Assembly (NCBI GenBank): GCA_038049695.1
Contig: CP142452.1
Span: 71,739,501-71,803,500, forward strand
Direction of reading: 5' to 3'
DNA length: 64,000 bases
Source of the DNA: Cinnamomum chago
Taxonomy: Eukaryota; Streptophyta; Magnoliopsida; Laurales; Lauraceae
A program made the position numbers and the translations under genes. How positions within the stretch are numbered: the stretch's first letter is position 1; each line of letters opens with the position of its first letter. This document shows positions 35,801 to 47,800 of the stretch, one piece after another. The notes under the pieces were generated by a model. The model did no database searches, was not told the origin of the DNA, and saw only the letters and a program-made list of their open reading frames with translations.

Positions 35801-38800
35801 CATTAAATGGTCCCTCTTTATATTATCTGATCCATTCTCAGACTTCCCATTTGAACCTGCAGATGATTCGTAGATATGAGAACTCTTCGAAGTACTTCCA
35901 TCAACAAATGAAAAACAGATAGTACTTGTGATACCTTCATTCTCCTGCCCCAGTCTTTGAGCAGCTGCAGCTAGAACCCTGCACAGACAAAAGAGTGTTA
36001 GAAATTTGAAAAAGAAGTAGGCATGAAAATTCAAACACCACGTGGATATACAGAACATGCTTCTTTCCCTTTTTTTCTCTCTTCTTTTTTTCATCCTTTG
36101 AAAGGTATATACATCACATATATGACATATATACCTCTCTTGCATGTTAGGAGACCTGAAAATCTCCAGCTGCTATAAGTAAAATAATTATGGGAAGAAA
36201 GATCAAAGTCTAAAAATGATTTCGAAGATTAACCAGCTCTAACTTGTAAACCACAAACTTACATTACAAGTAGCAGGGGTCTCCTTGAACTCAACAAATT
36301 CAAATTATTATTATCCTTGAAACTCTCTATAGTGCTTTTGTGGTCCCCCGGTTGTTGCTTAGCACGTCAGGGACATAGTCTTAGTGTGCATGGGGTGTGA
36401 GTTTGAGTCTCTTGTAAAAAAAAAACTTTTTTTAAAATAACATTGAATTTTAATAGAAGGTATTAAAAAAACGAGAGCTAAGAAGTAAATGTATATTTGA
36501 ATCCCAATTTCTAGTAAATAAGAGCAAAGGTTGATCTTGGCCTTTTTTTAGAGCTCCTTCTAAAGTGTTTTTAGATTGAAAAAAAAAAAAAAAAGAAGCA
36601 AGGGTTCGAAACTCTACTCAAGAAGGATATAGGAGAACACTACCATTTAGAATGCTTTGGCAACCAGCTATTAACCATTTTATTAGGAAAAGATGAACGA
36701 GACCACTCGCAAGTCCTACGTCGTCACTCTTTTTAATGACAGCGGCTACAATGCTCCCTTTGATGACATTTCTTACAAACATTAAGGGACAGTATAATTA
36801 GCTAAAAACATAAGCCACGAACGAATTAGAAAAATAATAATGACATGATAAATGAAAATAAAGCTTTGGGTGGAACAAGGCTGCCTAATCAAAATGCTCA
36901 TACAATCCAATTGTAAATAGTAAATAGTATCCCAAACTGGACCAACACACCAGACCTACCAAATTAATGAGTTACAATTAAGATTATTGGATTAGGGCTT
37001 TAGTTGCATGTGTAAGACAAATTACTGAGCCCAAGTTATCTTTTCACGTGAATATATTTTACCTAATAAATTAGGTCAACAAAAGTCAAGTTAGAGGCTA
37101 CCCCCCTTCAGATATTTTATCAACGTTTAAGCCATAAAACTAACAAAATGAAATTATCAATTACAATGTTAACCATCGAACCGATACCACCCCGTTTCCC
37201 TTGATAATTTCATTTTGTTACTCTTCAAGCTTAAACGTTGATAATATTTCTAAAGGAAGGTAGCCTCTAACTCAACTTTTGTTGATGTAATTTATTTTTG
37301 CAACGATCAGCCTTTTACAAACTTTGTATCCATTTATTTTACTAGTTGCTAACCAGGTAAAATATATTCATGTGGAAAGATGGGCTCAGTATTTGTCTTG
37401 CACATGGCAACTTGAGGCTTGATCCAATAATCTTGATTGTAACTCATTAATTTGGTAGGCCTAGTGTGTTAGTTTGGGATACCATTTACAATTGGATTGT
37501 ATGAGCATTTTGATTACACAGCCTTGTTCCACCAAAAGCTTTGTTTTCATTTATCATGTCATATTCTTATTTTTCTAATTTGTAATTGGCTAATATTTTG
37601 TAGCTAATTATACTATCACTTTTCTAGGGAAAATGGTGTTTCAGAAAAGACTTAACGTGTGGGTTCAAATTGCTTGTAAGAAACGTCATCAAAGGGAGCA
37701 TTGTAGTTATCATTAAAAAGGGTGACAATGTAGGATTTACTAGTGGTCTCGCTAGTCTCTTCCTAATAAAAAGGTTAATAGATGATTGCCAAAGCATTCT
37801 AAATGATAATGTTCTCCTATATCTTTCTTGAGTAGAGTTTCAAACCCTTGCTTTCTTTTTTTCAATGTAAAAACACTTTGGAAGGAGACCTAAAAAAACA
37901 CATCCATCAGCATCTTGAAGATCAAACTTCACTCTTATTTACTAGAAATTGGGATTCAAATACACATTTACTTCTTAGCTCTCTTTTTCTTTTAATACCT
38001 TCTCTTCTATTAAATTTCAACGTTAACCTAAAAAAAGAGGGTTTTTTTTTTTTTTTAACAAGAGACTCAAACTCACACCCCATGCACACTAGATTATGTC
38101 TGTGACGAGCTAAGCAATAGCCAGGGACCACAAAAGCACTATAATTTATTTAGAGAGTTTCAAGGACAATAAAAATTGGAATTTGTTGAGTTCAAGAATA
38201 TAATTACAATAGACAAATAAAGATCATATATAGTGTTATTGTTCTAGGCCACAACCAAGTCCTTTGTTTTGTTTATGTCACATAGTATTTTTCTCAAATA
38301 CTGTATAGTTGTTACCTTTCTCCTTCTTATCAAATTCTTCCCATTCAAAAAAAGAAAGAAAAAGAAGATACAAAATCAAATATCAACTAAATTTAACCTT
38401 TTCTGTAAATCTTGGCGTCGTCTTCTTTCTAGTATATGATTAATGGCATGTTTAGCAATTAGATAAGCACCGACAAATGTGAATCCCATGGAGGCATACC
38501 GATACCACCTGTTTACAAAAAACTAATGAACAAACAAAGAACATAGAAAAACCTCATATTTAACGATAAATAACCAAAATAAGCCAGCTTTCATTTTATA
38601 TATATTAGAGAACTACCTTGCCCATTTTCCAAGATTAGAAATTAGCTGATCAATACTTTTTGGGGAGACACAAAATGGCCCTTTATTTGGTTTCTGCACC
38701 CGAATTGTTCCGATGTCATCCTTAACAGCCTAAGCACAACAATATGATAGAAAATATTAAAAAATGAAAATAAATGTATCTACAGCATAACAAAAGGAAA

Positions 38801-41800
38801 CAAATGACTAACGCTGGAGTGCAGCTTATAGGCATAAAAAGAACCACAGCATTCACTAACTTCCTAGAAACAAAGTCCCTTCTCCTATCAAAGTACCTAT
38901 GTTTTTTGGTTTGTTTAATAATGATTGGATTTACTGAACTTTACCTCTAATACGTGAACCAACAAATGCCAGACTAAGCTTAAAAGTAATTTGGGTACAA
39001 GTGGTGGAATCTAACACCAGCAAGAAGTATATGAATCAACAAATCGAGCAAAAAATAGAATTCATGAATCTGAAGCATATGTTGATGAGCTGTAGAACAT
39101 TAATCCATCATATAATACTCAAATAATAACACTTCCTGCATGGAGTTGTGGAACACTGGAACTACATGTGGATAAATTTCACCAAACCTATTCAAAATCC
39201 AAACTTATTCAGGTACCGTTTGGATTCTCTTAATTTTGCCTCTTATATACTTAAAACTTATTGAATCCATTTTTAGAATGTTTGGTAGGGGTATTTACTA
39301 TGCCCATTTCAATTGGTTTTAAGAGGAAATGTGTCTATAAAAAGAAGCCATCAAAAGCACCTGATTTGAATCAGGGCTTCATGTCTGAAGCGGAAAGATT
39401 GGGTGTGCTACAGTGAAACGGACGTCCTCATAGGACAGTCCGTTTTTTCATTTTTTTTTTTTAATTTATGGGACCCACAATCATGATCCAAGCCGTTAGA
39501 AATGTGAAGAAGGCCCAACACGGCCACGTGTCCAAATTTCAGCCGTTGATCTTTCTCGAATCTCGAGATATTTGCAAAAAAACGTGAGCCATTTGATGTA
39601 ATATTCCGGACATTGTGGGCCCCACATTCAAGATCCGATCCGTTGGTTCTCTTTGGAGGGCCAAAAACGGCTATGGGCCCAAAATTGAGCCTCTAATTCA
39701 AAGTGGATCTTGAGATATTTACAAAAACGTTTTTTACCATTGATGTCCCATGCCTTAGTGATTGAGTCTTGAAGTTGTACACAGCAGTGTGGTATTTTTT
39801 TTTTTTTTTAAATTCAGGCATCATAAATCATGATCCAAACTATTGGATATATTCAAAAAATCATTCACGACTAATGGTCCAAATTTTAGCCATTGGATCA
39901 TCATAGATTTTGAGATATTTATAAAAAACGACAGACATTTATATATAATTTTTTTTAAATCATGGCCCCTAAATGCAAGATCCAAACCAAAATGAAGATC
40001 CAAACCGCCTATAGTAATTAAAATGTGGAACACGTGTTTGAGATAAAATTTCAACCGATGTATGATCACAGATCTTGATATATTTGCAAAATGCCCAGAC
40101 CATTAGATCTATTTTTACATGTATCTTACCAAACAGTCTATTTTTAAAATATCTATGTCTTACCAAACAGTCTATTTATAAAACATCAATTTCAAACCGC
40201 TCCATTTGAAATAGATCTATATCATACAGATCTGTTTCGTGAAGATAAGATTTGCCAAACAAGCCCTCAATCTATCCAAACTCAAACTTATTCAAATCTA
40301 TCCAAACTTTAAACTTAAACTCATTTCCCAACATCTCTTTCCTCTCCTAATGTCAGTGACACCATACAACAAACCAATGGCCCTTTCATGGAAAGGATCG
40401 TGCAATTGTTAACCACTAGTATCTTGCACGATCATCATCCTTTGCTGGCGATCATTGTCTTTCTTGTAGAGTTTATCACCATTGTAACCCGCTTTTTTTG
40501 AGTCAGTTGGTGTCGACGGTCCGCTAGAGTAGAGCTGTCATGATTTGTCCAGAAGAGTTCATCATGCAGCTTGATACAGATGACAAGATCGTGAAACTTG
40601 GATAAATGAATGGACAAGTGAGGATGCTTTTTTTTTTTTATTATTTGAAGAACAAAAGTAAATATTATGGAAGCGAAAGGCATAGGACCATGGCCAGCCT
40701 GATCGCAAGATCACAATTGTGCCATGGCTCTGATACCATGTAGAGATTTGAGGAAATAGATTTGGATTAAATTAATCGAACCTATTCCCAATTCAAACTT
40801 ATTCAAATCTATTCAAACTTAAACTTAGTAAAACTCATTTCATAACATCTCTTTCTTATCCTAATATCACTGACAGTAATGCCATTTTTCATATCCTTCA
40901 TAAAAATCTAGTCTTGTTTGAGAGGTCTTCACTCTTCAGAGTTGTCCCCAATGCGCCAAACCAGAAAGAAGTACACGTGGTTGTTAAAGATGAATGAAAA
41001 TGTGTGATCCATCCAAGAATCATGTTAAACATATCTGGGATTTTTAGGAACAACAAGGATAGGATAAATCGAGACTTGAAACAAAGATATAAAGGATGAA
41101 TGCGATAGCCTTACCTGGCGTGGACTAGTTCAAATATTGAATGGGGGCTAATACTAGCCAGAGAACACCGAGAAATGTCATATTGGAATACATAAGTGTT
41201 GAAATCTAAAACTGCCTAAACATGGGTGCCTCGGCCATTTAAAAGAATCTGGGCAGAACAAATGTGAGATTACTTGAAAATGTCCAATGTGTAATGTAAA
41301 TATTGATGTTCATAACTTAGATGACACTGAGTGACAGAACAGTAATTGGCCAATATGACAGTTATGATTTATTTATTTATTTACTTTTTACCATTTGTTT
41401 GAACTTAGAATTTAAGAAGTAGCTTTTATGGAAAACAAAGAGATTAAGAACCTATAGTCCTGTTTAGTCCCCTTTGTTTTGGAAGTTTTTTCTATTTCTA
41501 CATCTGTTTCTTCCTCACTTTCCCCCCTTTCTTCCATTTTTGAGGTTTCTTTCAGTTTCTTAGTGACAATAGGCGACGGTATTCTGCCTAAATAGTAGAC
41601 ACAAGTGATAAATAAGAGAATAGTAAAGATTCGAGCCATAGAATTTCTCAATTCTGACACAAGGTACTTATTAGATCGAATAAGTGCATTCGATCTAATA
41701 GAATGATTTTGCCGTATCCAGAATAATACCAATCCAACCCATTTCATGAAGAAAATGTGATCAATTAACCAACCAACAAAACTACTTGTTACAAAGGGGA

Positions 41801-44800
41801 GGGATTCTTTTAAAAAGGTTGGGAGACAACATATGAGAAGAGAGACCGTTCTTCCTTACATCTTTTTTCTTCCCTTCTTTATTTTGGTCATCACAACTGG
41901 GTCATGTGCATCTAGGGTTGTAAATGGGTCCCCGATTATCCGATTACCCGAAGGTTCCGACCCGTTAGGTTCCGGGTTTGGGTCCTTATTTTGGTTCCGA
42001 TAAGTAAATGGTTCCGGTTCCGGATCCTTTTTTTGGAACCGTTAACTAAACGGCTCCGGTTCCGGATCCACAGTAGCTCAGACCCGTGGACCCGACCCAG
42101 CTGTCATCTTTCCAGAGCATGAAAAACCACAGAACTAACAACTGGAAAGATGACAGCTGACGTATTTGGCCCAGAGCATTGAATCTTTTCTCCCCAGATG
42201 AAAGATATGTATAGCTCAGCTGAATGTGAATTACCATTGAGTGAAGACAGCAACTCGCATGGCTGTTTATAGAGAGCATGCTTTTAGAACTTGGTTTTTT
42301 AATCTCTAAATTGGTCAGATGCACAAACTTTGGGGGTACTTTTTCTGCAACTTTATACATAAGGATTTTCATGTATTTGATACACAGGTAGGTTATGTGT
42401 CTTTGATCAATGCAAATATGGCTACAGTTACTCTGTTTGCAATATAAGATGGGATAAGGCTTTAGGTATGATGGCGTGGAAATCTATTATTTGGAGGGAA
42501 GTCCTTGAGAAGAAAAATTATTATTAGCAGAACAATCTGCATAAGGTCAATCATGGCAGTGAAAAAACTCGTACCCATCCTCAATGACCGGCATGTAATG
42601 TGTCTTCATTGGTTGAAATTTGAAAGAGCAATTGGTTCTAGAACCATACCCGGAACCGGAACCAGACCCGCATCGCAAACGGTTCCGGTTCCGGTACCGG
42701 TTCCCATTAAAATTATCGGAACCGGTTCCGGAACCAGTTTCCTGGTTCCGATTCGGGTCCGGTTCCTCTTCTTACTAAACGGTTCCGGGTCCACCTTGGA
42801 CCCAGACCGGAACCGACCCGTTTACAACCCTATGTGCATCCAACTATTTGTATTTGGAAATTAGAAGGTGTGCGATTACAATCCACGAGTGATAGATATC
42901 ATGGTTATTTTTTTCCTAAGAATTAGGATAAGGTTGTTATAAGGAGGATAAGGCATTAGATATGGTACAATTATCAGGAATCTTGATTGAAACATTAAAT
43001 GCTAACAAATAGGAAACCAACGTGTGAGTTGTTAAAAGCATTCTTTCTTGGTAATAGAGTTGTTATAGAAGTACATTTAAAAGCCATAAAAATAGGTATT
43101 ACAAAAACTCCACCTAATCAACTCATCTCATTAATTGTATCTATCTCTTATTGATCGAATGGAGAGGCGTTTTTCCTCTCTAAAATGCCCGGGTGTCACA
43201 TAACGTGCCCCATATATATATATGGCATTCATCCAATGCACACGTGCGCACTAGGCGTGAGTGCACACCAGGCTGTGGGGCCCACCTAGGGATGGGACTG
43301 GGGCCATTTCAAGATTTGGGTGCGCATTATCTACCTACGAAGTTTGGGGCCCATTTGATCATCCTATCATCTTCATCCAGGCTCCACAAGTTTAACGGCT
43401 TCACAATCCATTCGCATCAATATGCAATTGATATGTGGGCCTAGTCCATTCTCATGGGTGTTAACCCTATGGATCTAGTGTATTGTGTACCTATTTTTGG
43501 TCCATTTAGATGGACTAACAGTGGCCCCCACAGCCGGGTGGGTACCATGTGCCCAGTGTGCACCTACAAAGCCTTGACCCAACCATAGTTGGGTCAGTTA
43601 TATGAATTCTGTTTCATCATTCTTGGTCTATCTTGAGCATATCTATGTATTTGTGCGTGTGAATAAAAGAGTGACGGAGGGCTGCTATTTCTTACACATA
43701 AAAGGGTAAAATCAACCATTTGCTCCTTAAACAGAACCAATTATGATGTGCATGTTGGCCTCTTAATACTGCTGATGCAAAAAACTTGTTTGACCAGCCT
43801 AGAAATTGATGAAAATCAAATCGGCCTAGACAATTCTTTTGTGTACATCAGAAAATCATAGAACATTTATCAACTTTTATATGCATTCACATTGGTGGTA
43901 TTCTTTGAAGGCGGGAAAAAAGGCTCAAATCAACCATGAAAAAAAAAATTATATGAGAAATTAATATACCACACTTTGTATTTGAAATAGACATCTAAGT
44001 TTACCTCCCCAACAACAGTCAATGATGTACCAGTTGGAAGAACTCTTTCAATTCGCTTCACTCCCAACATCTGCCAAATATAATTGTTAAATAGAACATG
44101 ATCATGGTATAATTTCTATTGCAGCAATATAATTAAAAATATAAACCTTGAGACCCTGGAGATAATCCAATGTTCCACGTACAAGAGACCGTCCTGATTC
44201 TTCAAAGACTTCACTTGCAACAGTTAAAACTAAGCCTGTAGCACCTCGGGCTCCCACAACATATACACGGGCAGTACCATCATCCTAATAACAAGGGAAG
44301 GTTTTCATGAGAAGAAGATTGTAACTTGCAGGACTTGCAATGCAAAAGCAAGAAATCAAAGAATCCATATAAATTATGATAATTGGTGTAACGCCCCAAT
44401 TCCGGATACCGATATACTCGTTCGATTACCCGAAATTGGCGCGCTACTTCCCGGAAAATCCGAGAACTTCCAAGATCGTAGGCCGCCGTGAGGTCCAATT
44501 TAAAACTTTTTGACCAACATAGTTATAACATTTAAATTGCGAAAGCATAACGATTTAAACAAAGCGGAAGCAATAGGTATCGATGTATATATATATTAAG
44601 TATGAGCGGAACATCAGTCTAATTAAAATGATTCAATATTAATCAAAGTTAATACATTTTGAGTCTACCCAACTCACTACAAAGTTTCGCTCAAACCCAA
44701 AATAAATGGAGTCCCTCAAAACCCATGTATAAACTCCTCGTTCTCCGGCTCAACATCCGTGTCGGCCGGGCCCCAAGCGTACTCTCCTGCAACGGGTGCC

Positions 44801-47800
44801 TCCACTAGGGCTAATGCATCGTCTGGGATCTCGGGATCAAGGCCTAAGCACCAATGAATGGGTCAGATCTAAACGATCTGGCAAGTTACAGCATACTACT
44901 AACATAGAACATATATATCAAAGGAAGTAAAGACGAGTACATAAATTAAATGAATAGCAAGGGAAATGAACTAGGCAGTTGTGCATTTAAATCATAAGGA
45001 ATCAGTATAAATAGAAACATCTAAACTACTATAAACAATGTGGCACATTCACACGAGCTGGAATACCGTAGGATATTATGCCGCGGCCCTCCCATACTGA
45101 ACACAGTCGCGGTGGGGAACCTCACCAGGGAATTAAACTAATCCCGAATCTCACTCATCAACTCATCATCTCAACACACAGCTCATCATGATAGCTCTAC
45201 AACACTCAACTAGCTCCTACCGGGGATGATCAGTCCACAGGCTGAGCTTAAATCAACCGAGTGAATGTTCATGCCGACTCGAGAATAACTCTACGGTCTG
45301 TGTCTGTCTAGGCTTTGCCTTGCGTGAACAAGGTCCTATCAATATCCCTAAGAGGTTTACACATCTCAACACAGTCTCTGGATCTCATTCAAGGTCCAGG
45401 CCCACTCGTTGGATCCCTACCAAGGCCCATCAGTACATGGCCTGGTCTAAAACCGTCCAAACGAGGCAACTAATCCACTTATACTGATAAACAGTTCCAT
45501 TATAATCCATATAACTTAACAGTCCAATAGAAACTACCTCTTCAAGCTAAAGGGTTCACATCTCCACACTTAGGCCCAATAAGGGCCCGCCTAGACACAG
45601 ACATGGGTCAATGATCTCCGAAATCACACCATTGGGTCACCTCTAGATACCCTAGGTTCAGGTCTTCCAATTATGATTAATTAACAGTAAACAGCTATCT
45701 AAAGATCTAAGAATGACAGAGTAAAATCACAGTGAAGTATAAACTTCAATCAGAGAATCAACGGGAAAAGCAACGGTCCAATCCTAGGTAAATGGGCCAC
45801 TTTAGGTTCGGGTCTATCTCCGGTAATTCGATCTCTAAACGATGTCATTAATGCCGTAAAATAATGTATTTGGTGCTTAGTTGGTTAAGGGCATTGTTGA
45901 CAACTTTTAGGGGTCGAATCATCTTAGATTATCAACCAAAACTCTAAACAGTGGTCCCCGCGAGTCAAGGTTGAGCCACACCGTTGACTCGGGCTTAGGA
46001 CACTGATAAATACTCATTTGGATGGTCAATGGGCCCCACAACTGATCATATCTCCTAAATGTTGAAAGATGGAAAATCAGGGTTTTCCAGGTGAACCTGA
46101 TGTGTTGTGAGCTCGGTTGATTTCCTGGCCTGGAAGATCAACCGAGTGCACTAACTAATCTAAATCAGGCTTCCTGGACAACTCAATTCGTTTCCAAAGG
46201 TTTCCAGCGTGTTCGGTCAAACCCCTGGCCTGGGTGATTGATCGAATACTCCAAAAACCTTAGAAATGGTTGATGTCCCAGCTTTAAACATTATCTAAAG
46301 TAAAAATCCTAATATCAAGTCAATCTAGGTGTAAAGGGTCCAAGTTCCGGTTGGAAAAACCAACTTTCAGTCACTTCTTGCACTAAGAGTATGCACCAGG
46401 TCAACAGGTGCAAGACCGGGTCAACCTGGCCATTTAGAATGAGTTTTATGCAAGAAATGGCTGAGGGCCAATTTTTCCAAGATTTTCCAGTGTGGCCGGT
46501 TATCCTGGGCGGGTCCCTGGTTAACCTGCCCTACATGGACTCAGCCTGCAGAAGGAAAACATCTGGGAGCAGGATTTCTGCAAAGTGCAGTTTGGCCGGT
46601 TAACCGGCCTGCAGGGCCCGGTTAACCGGCTGACCTGCAGCATGCCCCTGCAGAAGAATAACTGGGAGCTATGATTTTCCCATTTCTGCAATTTCAGTGT
46701 GGCCGGTTGACCGGCCTGCAAAGCCCGGTCTACCGGCTACACTGCCGGTTAACCAGCCGGTCTACCGGCACCCTGAAACGGGAGAAATCCCAATTGCTGT
46801 AACCTTTCTGTTTTGCCTCCTTTTACACCCAAATCACTTCCAATCACTTCCAAACTTCACCAACACCATTCTAAACATAAAATGACTCCATAACCATCCA
46901 TCCATCACCTTATGGCCCACTGATCTTCCAAATGGGGGGTGAAAACCCCCATCCATCAGTGACCTTTCCATCCAAACAAACAATATAAACAGAGCTCAAC
47001 AGATTTCTAAACTAATCAAACACAACCATGAATTAAAGCTATAGGAATCAATAAACAACACATATATGCTAAATTAGGAGTATGAGCACTTGCCTCTTGG
47101 CTTGAGAGAGAGTTGTAGAGAGAAATAGAGCTAGGAGGAAAATCCAGAAATCAGTCCAGCAGAACAGAGGAGATGGTACAGCAGTAGTAGCAGTAGCTGG
47201 GAGGATTCCCACTCCCAGGTGATATGAAGGAGAAGAAGGAGAATACAGCAGCAATAGCTTGTGTAGCAGCACTCCAAGACAAATCCCAGCTGAATGTTGG
47301 TTCCAGCAGAGGTTCAGCCCAGCAGAGATAATGAAGAAGAGAAGATGAGAGTAGTGGCTGCAGCTCCCAGGTAGAGAAATGAAGAAGAAGAAGAAGAGAG
47401 AAATGGCAGCTGCTGTGATTCAAGATGGAAACTCCAGCAATCACAGTGAAGTGGTTCCAGCAGTAGTAACAGTCCAGCAGTGACAGAGAGGAGAAAATCT
47501 CCCAGCCCAGCAGTGTCTTGGAGGAAATGAAATGGGTAGGAAGAAGAAAGAGATGGTAGCAGCAGTAGTTCTTCAAGCTGAAATTCCAGCAGGGTGATGG
47601 GGTTCCAGCAGACAGAGAAGATGGAAGAAGAAGGAGAGGAACGCAGCTGCAACTCCTTAAATCCCAGCACAGAAACAGAGAGGAAGGAGAGAAAATGATG
47701 AAGGAGGGTGGCTGCTGTAGAGATGGGATCCCAGCAACAGTTTGCAGCAAGATGGAATTCCAGCAACAGTGAAGGTTCTTAGCTCAAACGTAGGGGAGGA

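Noticed and set aside
42046-42864. Frames with Gly-Thr or Pro-Val repeats and a 108-residue minus frame
   Set aside because: Arise from GGTTCCG/CGGAACC subterminal repeats and cargo of a hAT-type element; no transposase motif.
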